Notes: generated from the sequence alone by a model not told the origin. Counted from the first letter of the stretch, positions 9,145-18,759 are shown. The stretch is DNA of 64,000 bases from Clostridium fungisolvens (GCF_014193895.1 NZ_BLZR01000001.1:868001-932000); one strand, 5' to 3'. Made by a program: numbers and translations.

Positions 9145-9184
9145 AAGGCTGTTCCTAAGTAATTAACTGGGAGCAGCCTTTTTA
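9145..9184. terminator. Terminator between convergent genes
   Basis: AAGGCTG and CAGCCTT pair, with further G-T-tolerant pairing inside, followed by TTTTT. It lies between the anti-sigma gene and the minus-strand AraC gene and may serve both. Confidence 0.8.
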
Positions 9185-9201
9185 GTTTTTATAATATATA
9201 C

Positions 9202-10449
9202 CTATTTACTATTTAATGAACTTTTCTTTAAATACTCTTTTGGGGTTAGTGAGGTAAGCTTTTTAAAGACCTTGCAAAAATAAGTATGATTATCAAAGCC
9301 CACCATAAGTGCAATATCGGTTATGGAATTATTATTTTGCTCAATAAGGTATTTAGCTTCGTTAACTCTTTTTGTGTTTATAAAGTCTGTAATAGTCATT
9401 TCTGTTTCTTTCTTAAACTGTCTAGAAAGATGAGAGGGATTTATATCAATACTGCTTGCAATAGAATTTAAGGAAATTGGGTTTTGATAGTTTAAGTTAA
9501 TATGATTTATTGCTTTCTTGATTATACTGCTATATCCAGCAGTAGAGTAGTTAGTTACAAGATCACAATATTCAGCTACCATGGTTTCACCCAGTGTATC
9601 AAGTTGTCTTATGGTAGATATATTTTCTATTAAGGTGGCAAACTTGTCAGAAAGAGGACTGATATAGATTGGAGATACTCCACCACGTTCACAGGCAATT
9701 CTAAGTAAAGTATTAAAGCTAAAAGTAAGATTTTTATATGCTCTTAAAGGATCGTTTGGAGCTCTATGTGTTGCTTTAAAACGAAATAGTTTCTTAAACT
9801 CTAAAGCTTCGGCTTTTGAACCTTTCTCAACTGCATTCAATATTTCCTTTTCTACTTTATATCTTAACTCAATATCAGATATTAGATTTCCTTCATTAAT
9901 AGATTCACTTTCTTTTTCATTAATTACAGTGGATTCATTGGAGACATATATTATGTCCTTTGAAATAAATGTATTTGAAGCTAGATTAATCATTAATAAA
10001 CCAACATTCTTAATATCGTTAAAATCATATATAGGAATGCTCTTGTAGTATTCTCTCAGTTGTAATCTATGTACTAGGGGTAAATTATTTTTTTCTAGTA
10101 CTTTAGACACAAATGAGTCATCAGGAACAGCTGAAAGAAATGGACCGAGGATAACAGATCCTTTAAATTTTGACTTCTCAAAGAAACCTACAGCTAAATA
10201 ACTAAGTTGGAGGTTGTCTGTAAAATGCATGATGTTATTGCCTATATCGTTTTGTAAAGTACAGTCAATATACTTAAGAGTTTTGGATATAGAATCTGAT
10301 AATACATCAGGTATTTTAGAATTAACTAACTGAAAGGAAGCACTTGCATCATTAATATCTATGAATTCTAAATTTAGTTTACATATACCATGAATAACGG
10401 AACAGATGTTATAAATTAGCTCATCTACAGTACCTTCTTTTACTTTCAT
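9202..10449 (-). CDS. AraC-family regulator with N-terminal PocR-like sensor
   Basis: A 415-residue transcription factor. The first part (about 5-180) resembles PocR-type ligand-binding domains: a short N-terminal region, then YLAVGFFEKSKFKGSVILGPF and a 'YYKSIPIYDF' segment. The last 100 residues form the double helix-turn-helix of AraC proteins (ISLNSIASSIDINPSHLSRQFKKE and ITDIALMVGFDNHTYFCKVFKK, ending TPKEYL). The start at 10449 is chosen because AGGAGG lies just upstream; an earlier ATG at 10488 has none. It is divergent from the HAD-GH3-GPH-YhcH genes and is their likely activator, with control sites in the 167-bp shared gap. The regulator at 52971 has the same layout. Confidence 0.85.
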   Translation of the reverse strand: MKVKEGTVDELIYNICSVIHGICKLNLEFIDINDASASFQLVNSKIPDVLSDSISKTLKYIDCTLQNDIGNNIMHFTDNLQLSYLAVGFFEKSKFKGSVILGPFLSAVPDDSFVSKVLEKNNLPLVHRLQLREYYKSIPIYDFNDIKNVGLLMINLASNTFISKDIIYVSNESTVINEKESESINEGNLISDIELRYKVEKEILNAVEKGSKAEALEFKKLFRFKATHRAPNDPLRAYKNLTFSFNTLLRIACERGGVSPIYISPLSDKFATLIENISTIRQLDTLGETMVAEYCDLVTNYSTAGYSSIIKKAINHINLNYQNPISLNSIASSIDINPSHLSRQFKKETEMTITDFINTKRVNEAKYLIEQNNNSITDIALMVGFDNHTYFCKVFKKLTSLTPKEYLKKSSLNSK

Positions 10450-10616
10450 AAATCCTCCTAAAGAACAAAATCCATAAGTTTTAAACATAATAACAGAAAT
10501 TTATTCTGAAAGCAATAATTTTACACAAAGAGTCAAAATAGTTGAAGTTGTTTTTTTTATAACAATATAAAATGTACTCATAGCTTGAAAATGATTTCAC
10601 GAGAGGAGCAAAGTTA

Positions 10617-11456
10617 ATGAAAATTACTATAGCTGATTTTAATAAAGATAAAGAATTCTTAGTGTGTGTTGATTCAGATGGTTGCGCCATGGATACCATG
10701 GAAGTAAAACATAGGAAGTGCTTTGCACCTAAGGCGATAGAAGTATGGGGATTAGAGCATATTGAAAATAAATTTCTTGAAGTTTGGAATAATGTAAATC
10801 TGTATTCTAAAACTAGAGGCTTAAATAGATTTAAGGGGCTCGTAAGAACTTTCGAATTGCTAAAAGAAGAAGGAATGTCTATGCCAGAATTCTCTTCAAT
10901 TAAGCAGTGGACAGAAACTACACTAGAACTCTCAAATCCTGCCTTGCAAAAAGCAATTGAAGAGACTAATGATGAGCAGCTTATTAAAACTATGGAATGG
11001 AGCAAGGAAGTCAATAAAGCTATAAGTGAACTACATAATGAGGACAAACCATTTCCAAGTGTTAAAGAAGGCTTAGAGATTATAAGTAGGAGCGCAGATA
11101 TTGCAATTGTTTCCTCAGCAAATGGAGGAGCAGTAATTGATGAGTGGACAAGACATGGACTTTCATATAGTGTAAAAGTTATGCTAGGACAAGAAGCAGG
11201 AACAAAGGCAGCTTGTATTGAGGGGCTAAAAGAAAGTAATTTTTCTAATGACAAGGTATTAATGGTCGGAGATGCACCAGGAGATTTAGACGCTGCACTA
11301 AAAAATGGTGTTTTATATTACCCAATACTTGTAGGGAAAGAGGAATTCTCATGGAAGAGGCTGGCTACTGAGGCTATGTCAAAATTTTTAGATGGAAGTT
11401 ATAGTGGTGAATATCAACAAACACTTATTGAAGAGTTTAATCAGTCATTGAAGTAA
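10617..11456 (+). CDS. HAD-superfamily phosphatase
   Basis: This 279-residue cytosolic hydrolase has the haloacid-dehalogenase motifs: motif I VDSDGCAMD (nucleophile and acid Asp), motif II IVSSANGG, and motif IV VGDAPGDLDAA. A helical cap of about 130 residues sits between motifs I and II, fitting a small phosphorylated metabolite such as a sugar or amino-sugar phosphate. AGAGGAG precedes the ATG by 8 bases. The GH3 gene starts 32 bp after the stop, so the two form one unit with a role in sugar recycling. The exact substrate cannot be read from the sequence. Confidence 0.8.
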   Translation: MKITIADFNKDKEFLVCVDSDGCAMDTMEVKHRKCFAPKAIEVWGLEHIENKFLEVWNNVNLYSKTRGLNRFKGLVRTFELLKEEGMSMPEFSSIKQWTETTLELSNPALQKAIEETNDEQLIKTMEWSKEVNKAISELHNEDKPFPSVKEGLEIISRSADIAIVSSANGGAVIDEWTRHGLSYSVKVMLGQEAGTKAACIEGLKESNFSNDKVLMVGDAPGDLDAALKNGVLYYPILVGKEEFSWKRLATEAMSKFLDGSYSGEYQQTLIEEFNQSLK

Positions 11457-11488
11457 ACGAAGTTTAATTACTAGGAGGAGAAATAAAT

Positions 11489-13192
11489 ATGGCTTTAGTA
11501 GATTTAAGAGCAAAACCATACTATTTGAGTGAGGAAGACATAACTTGGGTAGAAGATACGATAAAAGGAATGACATTACAAGAAAAGATAGGACAGTTAT
11601 TTATAAACTTATTCCTAAGCTTAGATCCTTCAAAAACAAAGGAATTTGTTAGCAAGTACCCTATTGGAGGGGCAAGATACCTTGGAGGAAGCTCTGAAAA
11701 AGTATATGAATTTCTTTCAGATCTTCAAAGATCAAGTAAGATACCAGTGCTTGTTGCCTGCAACTGTGATTCTGGTGGGGATGGAGCTGTTAGTGATGGA
11801 ACATACATCGCTTCAGCAGCACAATGTGAAGCATCAGGCAATGAAAAACTAGCATATAACGCAGGATATGTCAGCGGTCGTGAAGCTACTGCAATAGGAT
11901 GTAACTGGAACTTTGATCCCTGTGCAGATATATTGTATAACTGGAGAAATACAATTGTTAATACTAGGGCGTATGGTACCAACCCGGATTCAGTTATAAA
12001 ATATACAACCGCATATATAAAGGGCTTAAGACAAAGCAATATTGCCTCTTGTGCTAAGCATTTCCCAGGAGATGGCACAGAAGAACGTGACCAACATTTA
12101 GTTTTAGGGGTAAATGAGCTTAGTGTTGAAGAATGGGATAATAGCTTTGGGAAGGTTTATAAGCATTTAATCGATGAAGGACTAATGACTATAATGGCTG
12201 GGCATATTGCCTTGCCAGAATATCAATATAAGTTAAATCCAAACTTAAAATACGAAGATATATTACCAGCAACCCTATCACCTGAGCTTATAAATGGTTT
12301 ATTAAAAGAACAATTAGGCTTTAATGGGTTAGTTACAACTGATGCATCCCATATGATAGGTATGGCAGCGGCTATGAAACGTAAGGATTATGTACCTGCT
12401 GCAATCGCTGCTGGTTGTGATATGTTCTTGTTCTTTAACGATCCGGAGGAAGATTTTAACTTTATGTTAGAGGGGTATAAGAATGGCATAATCACTGATG
12501 AGCGTCTACATGATGCTTTAAGAAGAGTTTTGGGATTAAAGGCCTCCTTAAAACTACATGTTAAACAAAAGGAAGGTACTTTGATAGCGCCTAAAGAAGG
12601 ACTTGAGGTTATTGGATGTAAGGAACATTTAGATATGGCTGTAGAAGCTGCTGATCTTGGAATTTCATTAGTAAAGGATACCTGGAGTCAATTGCCAATA
12701 AGGCCAAGCACTCATAAGAGAATAAGACTTCACACACTGTTTGGTGAAATCGGAGGCCTTACCCATGGATCCAATGCTGCTGAAAAGATAATAATTGAAG
12801 AACTTGAAAGGGCAGGTTTTGAAGTTACTTTGAATGATGGTAATAGCAGGGATAAAGGAAAAACTGCTGAGTTATCTAAAAACTTCGACGCTGCATTAGT
12901 GTTTGCAGATATTGTAGGATACGCAGCTGAAAATAACTATCGTATAAGATGGAAATGTCCTATGTCAACTGATATCCCATGGTACATCCATGAAATACCT
13001 ACTGTATTTGTTTCTTTAAATTTTACTACTCACTTAACAGATGTTCCTATGATGAAAACTTATATAAATGCTTATAAAGATACTAGAGAAGTTATTCGTC
13101 AAACAATCCAAAAAATAATGGGAGAGTCAGAGTTTAAAGGTACAGAATTTAACGATAATGTATGGTGTGATAAGTGGGAAACTAGAAGATAA
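11489..13192 (+). CDS. GH3 beta-N-acetylhexosaminidase-like glycosidase (NagZ type)
   Basis: A 567-residue GH3 enzyme without signal peptide. The (beta/alpha)8 domain spans about 20-350. KHFPGDGTEERDQH (190-203) is the NagZ signature in which an Asp-His pair replaces the usual Glu acid/base; the nucleophile is Asp285 in VTTDASHM. This fits N-acetylglucosaminidases and a few phosphorylases. NagZ classically reads KHFPGHG, so Asp195 is a small deviation. The C-terminal 200 residues form an alpha/beta domain as in two-domain family members. It sits between the HAD gene and a GPH symporter, suggesting import of a beta-amino-sugar glycoside and cleavage in the cytosol. A GC-rich hairpin without T-run follows (13202-13221). 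Confidence 0.85.
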   Translation: MALVDLRAKPYYLSEEDITWVEDTIKGMTLQEKIGQLFINLFLSLDPSKTKEFVSKYPIGGARYLGGSSEKVYEFLSDLQRSSKIPVLVACNCDSGGDGAVSDGTYIASAAQCEASGNEKLAYNAGYVSGREATAIGCNWNFDPCADILYNWRNTIVNTRAYGTNPDSVIKYTTAYIKGLRQSNIASCAKHFPGDGTEERDQHLVLGVNELSVEEWDNSFGKVYKHLIDEGLMTIMAGHIALPEYQYKLNPNLKYEDILPATLSPELINGLLKEQLGFNGLVTTDASHMIGMAAAMKRKDYVPAAIAAGCDMFLFFNDPEEDFNFMLEGYKNGIITDERLHDALRRVLGLKASLKLHVKQKEGTLIAPKEGLEVIGCKEHLDMAVEAADLGISLVKDTWSQLPIRPSTHKRIRLHTLFGEIGGLTHGSNAAEKIIIEELERAGFEVTLNDGNSRDKGKTAELSKNFDAALVFADIVGYAAENNYRIRWKCPMSTDIPWYIHEIPTVFVSLNFTTHLTDVPMMKTYINAYKDTREVIRQTIQKIMGESEFKGTEFNDNVWCDKWETRR

Positions 13193-13312
13193 TTAGATAT
13201 TGGCGGTCAAAATTGGCCGCCTAGTAATCAACCTTCAATTAATAAAAGCTTTGAAAGTGGACCAAAAAGCAGGACTATTTAAATCAAAATATATAAATAT
13301 TTCTAAAATTTT

Positions 13313-13326
13313 TGTAAACGTTTTTA
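13313..13326 (+). promoter_or_regulatory. cre-like site (CcpA) before the GPH symporter
   Basis: TGTAAACGTTTTTA matches the catabolite-responsive element TGWAANCGNTNWCA at 13 of 14 positions. It lies 73 bp before the symporter start, suggesting glucose repression of uptake. CcpA itself is not in the window. Confidence 0.5.
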
Positions 13327-13398
13327 AAGGCGCAATGAATAAGTCACCAATTAAGGCTGCATTAGCGGCTATTTAAATAAAACAAGGGGGAATCTTAT

Positions 13399-14778
13399 AT
13401 GATTAATAATATTGAGGGGAAAAATTCTACTAGAAACTTTGGGCTGAGAGATAAGATTGGCTATATGTTTGGAGATTTCGGAAATGATTTCTTTTTCATC
13501 TTTGCCAGCGCATTCTTAATGGTATTTTATACAGATGTATTTGGAATCAGCCCAGCAATTACAGGTATGGTGTTCATGATCGCAAGACTTTGGGATGCAT
13601 TTATGGATGTTGCTGTAGGACGATTCATAGATTCACGACCAGCTACTAAAAATGGTAAGTTCAAGCCATGGATTTTGCGTTTTGCACCAATTCTATTAGT
13701 ATTCGGTGTAATGATGTTTATAAAAATACCTGGTATGTCAAATCAGTTTTATCTTGTGTATGCATTTGCAACCTATATTATATGGGGATCACTATATAGT
13801 GCAGTAAATATACCATATGGTTCAATGGCATCGGTTATTTCAAGTGATCCAGTGGAGCGTGCATCTCTTTCAACTTTTAGAAGTATTGGGGCTTCTTTAG
13901 CGGCAATGGTTATAACAACAGTTGTACCTATGGTGGTTTTTGTAGGCAACAAAGCGAATTCAAGTAGATTCTTTATAGTAGCAGTTATAATGGCTGTACT
14001 TGCGATGATTTGTTACACACTTTGCTATATGCTATCAACAGAACGTGTAGTTGCAACAACGCAGAAAAAAGGAAATTTGCTTGTTTCGATAAAAGGACTC
14101 TTGAAAAATAAGCCATTTATTACAATAGTTTGTGCATCACTTGTTCTTGTTATAGCAATGCTTCTTACAAATAGCTTAAACACTTATCTATATAAGGATT
14201 ATTTCAAAGATACAAAGGCATTATCTTTATCTGGTTTTATTACTATTCTTAACTTATTAATAGTTGCACCAATGATCACACCCCTTTCAAAGAAATTTGG
14301 TAAAAAGGAATCAGCTTCTGCAGCTCTATTATTCTCGGCAATATCATATTTCCTACTATTCCTTATTCCAACTAAGAATGCATACTTATTCGTAGTACTA
14401 AGCTTTCTTGGAAACTGGGGATACAATTACTTCAATTTTATGATTTGGGCATTTGTTACAGATACAATAGATTACCAAGAATATAGAACAGAAATAAGAG
14501 AAGATGGTACAGTTTATTCAGTATTTTCATTTATGAGAAAGATTGGTCAGGCAATAGCAGGAGCAATGGGTGGATTAGCTCTTAGTATGGCAGGATATGT
14601 TGCAAAAGCTCCTCAGCAAACAGCAGAAGTAGCAGCTAATATTAGAAAATATGCTACACTAACTCCAGCAGTTACGTACTTTATAGTATTTTTAATAATA
14701 TTCTTCTTATATCCGATGACTAAAGAAGCTCTTACAGAAATTCAGGCTGAATTGGAAAGAAGAAGAGCTGCAAGATAA
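13399..14778 (+). CDS. GPH-family sugar:cation symporter
   Basis: This 459-residue, 12-helix transporter belongs to the glycoside-pentoside-hexuronide family. The first loop shows the family pattern: a Tyr-Thr-Asp after helix 1 (FYTDVFGISP), then RLWDAFMDVAVGRFIDSR with the cation/sugar-site Asp residues, and KFKPWIL. PYGSMASVISSDPVERASLSTFR is the second family block. MelB, XylP and UidB are relatives, importing sugars with Na+ or H+. It follows the GH3 by about 200 bp and precedes a YhcH protein. The substrate is probably the glycoside cut by that GH3. Confidence 0.88.
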   Translation: MINNIEGKNSTRNFGLRDKIGYMFGDFGNDFFFIFASAFLMVFYTDVFGISPAITGMVFMIARLWDAFMDVAVGRFIDSRPATKNGKFKPWILRFAPILLVFGVMMFIKIPGMSNQFYLVYAFATYIIWGSLYSAVNIPYGSMASVISSDPVERASLSTFRSIGASLAAMVITTVVPMVVFVGNKANSSRFFIVAVIMAVLAMICYTLCYMLSTERVVATTQKKGNLLVSIKGLLKNKPFITIVCASLVLVIAMLLTNSLNTYLYKDYFKDTKALSLSGFITILNLLIVAPMITPLSKKFGKKESASAALLFSAISYFLLFLIPTKNAYLFVVLSFLGNWGYNYFNFMIWAFVTDTIDYQEYRTEIREDGTVYSVFSFMRKIGQAIAGAMGGLALSMAGYVAKAPQQTAEVAANIRKYATLTPAVTYFIVFLIIFFLYPMTKEALTEIQAELERRRAAR

Positions 14779-14817
14779 TCAAAACTATTATTGAATGTCT
14801 ATAGTAAATGAAAATTA

Positions 14818-14850
14818 CAAGGATACCAAAGATGTTGGTGTCCTTGTATT
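14818..14850 (+). terminator. Hairpin after the GPH symporter
   Basis: CAAGGATACCAA and TTGGTGTCCTTG form 12-base arms (one G-T pair) around a 5-base loop, followed by a weak T-rich stretch. It may act as a partial terminator before the YhcH gene. Confidence 0.55.
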
Positions 14851-15026
14851 ACTATGGAGGATTATCAATTTTAAATAATCAACTATGAATGAAATGGTTT
14901 GAATAATTTTATTGAGAGTGAAAGTGGACAATTTTTGCAATGTTAATAGCAAGAATAGCATATTTTTAAAATTAAGTTTCCTTTATAATTAAGACATACT
15001 TTTTATAATTTATGAGGTGAATATAA

Positions 15027-15479
15027 ATGATTATTGATAAATTAGAGAATGGAACAGAGTATTATGGACTTGGGGGAAGAATAAAGAAAGCTCTTGAGTA
15101 TTTAAAAGGTACAGATTTAGCTGAATTAGAGCCAGGAAAATATGAAATTGAAAATGATGAGATTTATGCAATGGTTTCTGAGTATGATACTAAATTGGTA
15201 GAAGGTGTATTATGGGAAGCTCATAAGAGCTATATAGATATTCAATACATGATTAATGGCTCAGAAAAGATGGGATATACAAATGCAGAAAACATAGAAA
15301 CCACTGTTGAGTACGATGCAGAAAAGGACATTCTTTTTGGTACAGCACATGGAGATTTTGTTACAGTGGAAGAGGGTATGTTTATTATATTTAAGCCACA
15401 AGATGGACATATGCCTTCTATAAGTGTTGAAAAGCCAGAAAGAATAAAGAAGGTAGTGGTTAAGGTACTAGCTGAGTAA
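15027..15479 (+). CDS. YhcH/YjgK/YiaL-family protein (cupin-like sugar anomerase type)
   Basis: The 150-residue protein matches this family over its full length: WEAHKSYIDIQYMINGSEKMGY is the signature, with the metal-binding His/Glu and Gln face, and a second block reads FIIFKPQDGHMPSI. Members include NanQ, an N-acetylneuraminate anomerase, and EbgC of the evolved beta-galactosidase. Known roles are in sugar anomer handling during catabolism. AGGTGA lies 7 bases before the ATG. It stands at the end of the HAD-GH3-GPH group, separated by a hairpin, and most likely helps the same pathway. Confidence 0.85.
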   Translation: MIIDKLENGTEYYGLGGRIKKALEYLKGTDLAELEPGKYEIENDEIYAMVSEYDTKLVEGVLWEAHKSYIDIQYMINGSEKMGYTNAENIETTVEYDAEKDILFGTAHGDFVTVEEGMFIIFKPQDGHMPSISVEKPERIKKVVVKVLAE

Positions 15480-15601
15480 AAAAGTCAGAGTAAGAATCTT
15501 ACATTGAATGAAGATAGATATATGTTTGTATTTCAAGAGTATATTAGAGTAGAGCTAGAATTTAAAATTACAGAGCCGATACTTATTATAACTAACAGAA
15601 G

Positions 15602-15632
15602 AAGACATCAAGATTATGGTGTCTTTCTTACT
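15602..15632 (+). terminator. Probable terminator
   Basis: AAGACATCA and TGGTGTCTT (one G-T pair) enclose AGATTA and are followed by TCTTACTTT. The rest of 15480-15836 is AT-rich; a TATACT box near 15705 may belong to the fbp promoter. Confidence 0.6.
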
Positions 15633-15836
15633 TTATAAGAAAGCATAAAATCTTTAGGCTAGTTAAAGCTAAATTTTTAAATATTTTAGAAGTTTTTTAT
15701 TATGCTATACTATTCGTTAAAAAATACACAATATTGATATGCTAATAAATATATAGTATACTCTATATATTGAGGAAATATTTGATGACTATTAATATAA
15801 GAATAAAATTAGCCAATGATTTTAGGGGGAAATGCA

Positions 15837-17834
15837 ATGCTTTATATTGAAGAAGACTCTAGTCAAGAATTCCAAGATAAACTGAAATATCTAAAGCTCC
15901 TATCTAATAATTATCCAACAGTAGCTGATGCCTGTACGGAAATAATTAACCTGCAAGCTATTTTAAATCTTCCCAAAGGAACTGAACATTTTCTATCAGA
16001 TATCCATGGAGAATACGAATCTTTTATTCATGTATTGAATAATGCTTCTGGAGTTATAAAACGTAAGATTAATGATGTTTTTGGCAACTTACTTAGTCAA
16101 AAGGAGATGAAAAGTCTTGCAACTCTAATATATTATCCAGAACGAAAAATAGAACTAGAGCTTAAAGATCAGTCTAATATAGAGGATTGGTATAAGATAA
16201 CCTTATATAGGCTTATTGATATGTGCAGATACGCATCTTCAAAATATACCCGTTCAAAGGTAAGAAAAGCTTTGCCAAAGGATTTTGCTTATATTATAGA
16301 AGAGCTTTTACATGAACAGCCTGACAGACTTGATAAGGAAAAATACTACGAAGAAATAGTAAAAACCATAATTAGAGTGGGACGAGCTAAAGAATTTATA
16401 GTTGCTCTATCTAAGCTCATTCAAAGGCTGGTAATTGATAGGCTTCATATTATAGGGGATATATTTGATAGAGGTCCAGGGCCAGATATCATAATGGATA
16501 CACTCATAAACTATCACTCTATAGATATCCAGTGGGGAAATCATGATATAGTTTGGATGGGAGCAGCAGCAGGAAGTGAAGCCTGCATTGCAACAGTCCT
16601 TAGAACCAGTACTAGATATGGTAACTTAAGTACCATAGAAGATGGCTATGGAATAAATCTATTGCCTTTAGCTACCTTTGCTATGGAATTTTATAACGAT
16701 GATAAGTGTGAGATATTTAAGCCTAAGCTTGAAAACGATAGAGCCTGTAGTGAAAAAGATGCAGAGCTTATGGCTAAGATGCATAAAGCCATAACAGTAA
16801 TTCAGTTTAAGTTAGAAGGCGAGGTAATTAAAAGACGTCCTTACTTCGGAATGGATGATAGATTGCTATTAGATAAAATAAACTATGAGCAAGGTACTAT
16901 TGATTTTGATGGACAAATATATAAATTAAAAGACTGCCATTTCCCAACTATAAATTCTAGTAATCCTTATGAATTGATTCCAGAAGAAATAGAGCTAATA
17001 GAGAAGCTAAAATCTTCATTTTTAAACAGTGAAAAACTTCAAAAGCATGTTAGATTTCTTTTTGCAAAGGGAAGTATGTATTTAAAGTATAATTCTAACC
17101 TTCTATTTCATGGATGTATTCCACTAAGCGAAGATGGAAGTTTTAGAAAAGTTAGTATAGGAGCTTCCGGTAAGAAATACAGTGGGAAAGCTTATTTAGA
17201 TAGGTTAGAGATTTTAGTTAGAGAAGGGTATTTTTATAAGAATAATCCTGAAGCTAAACTCTATGGCATGGATATAATCTGGTATCTATGGAACGGTAAG
17301 GACTCACCGCTTTTTGGTAAGGATAAGATGACTACCTTTGAAAGGTATTTTATAGAGGATAAGGCAACCCATGTTGAGAAGAAAAATTATTACTTTGAGC
17401 TGGAAGATGATGAAAAAGCTTGCAATATGATCTTTGAGGAATTTGGATTAGATCCTAAAGTTTCTCATATAATTAATGGACATGTGCCTGTAAAGATAAA
17501 AAAAGGGGAGAGTCCAATAAAGGCAAATGGAAAGCTTCTTGTTATAGATGGAGGTTTCTCCAGAGCGTATCAACCTGAGACAGGAATAGCAGGTTATACT
17601 TTAATATATAATTCCTATGGGCTTTTACTAGTATCCCATGAACCTTTTGAATCTACTCAAAAGGCTATAGAGGAAGAAAAAGACATCCTTTCAACTACAA
17701 TAGTACTAGAACAGGAAGTCGATCGAAAGAGAGTTGGAGATACGGATATTGGGGAAGAATTAAAGATTCAGATTCAGGATTTGGAGTGGCTTCTCGATGC
17801 CTATAGGAAGGGAATAATAAAGGAGCTAAGATAG
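15837..17834 (+). CDS. fbp: Class III fructose-1,6-bisphosphatase
   Basis: This 665-residue enzyme removes the 1-phosphate of fructose 1,6-bisphosphate in gluconeogenesis. The length and the metallophosphatase blocks SDIHGEYESF, GDIFDRGPGPDI and WGNHDIVWMG identify the Firmicutes type III enzyme (calcineurin-like fold, Mn-dependent). The start at 15837 is preferred because TTAGGGGGA lies directly before it; an in-frame ATG at 15816 overlaps that site. It stands alone between terminators, with no partner gene, and is a housekeeping gene beside the accessory sugar clusters. Confidence 0.95.
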   Translation: MLYIEEDSSQEFQDKLKYLKLLSNNYPTVADACTEIINLQAILNLPKGTEHFLSDIHGEYESFIHVLNNASGVIKRKINDVFGNLLSQKEMKSLATLIYYPERKIELELKDQSNIEDWYKITLYRLIDMCRYASSKYTRSKVRKALPKDFAYIIEELLHEQPDRLDKEKYYEEIVKTIIRVGRAKEFIVALSKLIQRLVIDRLHIIGDIFDRGPGPDIIMDTLINYHSIDIQWGNHDIVWMGAAAGSEACIATVLRTSTRYGNLSTIEDGYGINLLPLATFAMEFYNDDKCEIFKPKLENDRACSEKDAELMAKMHKAITVIQFKLEGEVIKRRPYFGMDDRLLLDKINYEQGTIDFDGQIYKLKDCHFPTINSSNPYELIPEEIELIEKLKSSFLNSEKLQKHVRFLFAKGSMYLKYNSNLLFHGCIPLSEDGSFRKVSIGASGKKYSGKAYLDRLEILVREGYFYKNNPEAKLYGMDIIWYLWNGKDSPLFGKDKMTTFERYFIEDKATHVEKKNYYFELEDDEKACNMIFEEFGLDPKVSHIINGHVPVKIKKGESPIKANGKLLVIDGGFSRAYQPETGIAGYTLIYNSYGLLLVSHEPFESTQKAIEEEKDILSTTIVLEQEVDRKRVGDTDIGEELKIQIQDLEWLLDAYRKGIIKELR

Positions 17835-17843
17835 TAAAAATAA

Positions 17844-17886
17844 AAAGGTGCATAATTAACTTTCGAGTTAACTATGTACCTTTAAT
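17844..17886. terminator. Terminator after fbp
   Basis: AAAGGTGCATA and TATGTACCTTT (one G-T pair) pair, with TTAACT/AGTTAA inside and a TTCG loop, followed by TTTAAT. It lies between fbp and the convergent kdgA. Confidence 0.75.
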
Positions 17887-17984
17887 ATGTGGATTTCTAT
17901 CTAAATAATGTGGGTTATTATTAAAATAGAGTGAGTAAATATTTGGTATTTGTGGACAACTTTTGAGTTTTGGGCTATATTAAA

Positions 17985-18626
17985 CTATCTAGCTGCTCTA
18001 ACAGCTTCAACAAATTTAGCTGCAGTTTCTGTAACTAAGTCATAATTTCCAGTACTTGCTCCCTTAGTTAAATCACTGCCTGTACCAACTGCAATGGCAC
18101 CAGCCTTAATCCAGTCCTTTACATTGTCAAGATTTACTCCGCCTGTTGGCATAAAGTTACCTTGAGGAATAGGTCCCTTAAAGGAGCTGATTATAGATGG
18201 TCCGAAGGCGTTGCCTGGGAATACTTTTAGAATCTCAACACCTAATTCAAGAGCTTCTACAGCTTCTTTTACTGTCATGATGCCAGTCATTATAGCAATT
18301 CTATATCTGTTGCAAAGCTTCACTGTTTCATGATTTAAACTAGGGCTTACTATGTATTTCGCTCCTGCTAAAATACAAGCTCTTGCAGTTTCAGGATCAA
18401 GTACAGTTCCAGCTCCTATGAGGATTTCCTTATCATCCTTATAAATCTCTGATAACTCTTTTATAATATCCAAAGCTCCAGGAACTGTCATAGTGATTTC
18501 CAAAGCCTTAATTCCGCCTTTTTTTACCGCTTCAACAATCTTTATACCTTCTTCTTTAGAGTTAGCTCTTATAACAGCTACAAGTCCATATTCACTTAAC
18601 TTCTTTATAGTTTCTATCCTTTTCAT
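17985..18626 (-). CDS. kdgA: KDPG/KHG aldolase
   Basis: This 213-residue class I aldolase splits 2-keto-3-deoxy-6-phosphogluconate into pyruvate and glyceraldehyde 3-phosphate. ALEITMTVPGA carries the catalytic Glu, IGAGTVLDPE the phosphate-site Gly-Thr, LKVFPGNAFGP the Schiff-base Lys, and FMPTGGVNLDN the closing loop. It is the last gene of the uxaC-uxuA-uxuB-kdgA group on the minus strand, 133 bp after uxuB. That gap holds a long inverted repeat (18673-18733). A KDG kinase gene, needed between uxuA and this enzyme, is not in the window. Confidence 0.93.
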   Translation of the reverse strand: MKRIETIKKLSEYGLVAVIRANSKEEGIKIVEAVKKGGIKALEITMTVPGALDIIKELSEIYKDDKEILIGAGTVLDPETARACILAGAKYIVSPSLNHETVKLCNRYRIAIMTGIMTVKEAVEALELGVEILKVFPGNAFGPSIISSFKGPIPQGNFMPTGGVNLDNVKDWIKAGAIAVGTGSDLTKGASTGNYDLVTETAAKFVEAVRAAR

Positions 18627-18672
18627 TTTACACCTCTTAAAGTTTCATGATTAGGTTATGGTTAATATCATT

Positions 18673-18733
18673 GTATAAATTTAGGCGTTGTAAAGCTCAT
18701 TAAATCATTGAGGAGCGACACCTAAATTTATAC
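18673..18733. repeat. Long inverted repeat between uxuB and kdgA
   Basis: GTATAAATTTAGG (18673-18685) and CCTAAATTTATAC (18721-18733) are perfect 13-base arms around 35 bases. The centre holds a shorter CTCA/TGAG pairing. In the transcript it would form a stable intercistronic stem. There is no T-run on either side, so it is not a standard terminator and may mark RNA processing or a dispersed repeat. Confidence 0.7.
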
Positions 18734-18759
18734 ACAGTGCTTAAGCATACCTAGGAGTA

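Noticed and set aside
10481..11254. Long minus-strand open frame opposite the HAD gene
   Set aside because: Ser/Leu-rich shadow of the HAD gene with no ribosome site; the plus-strand frame carries all HAD motifs.
13202..13221. GC-rich hairpin GGCGG/CCGCC after the NagZ-type GH3
   Set aside because: Stable stem but no T-run on either strand, so not listed as a terminator.
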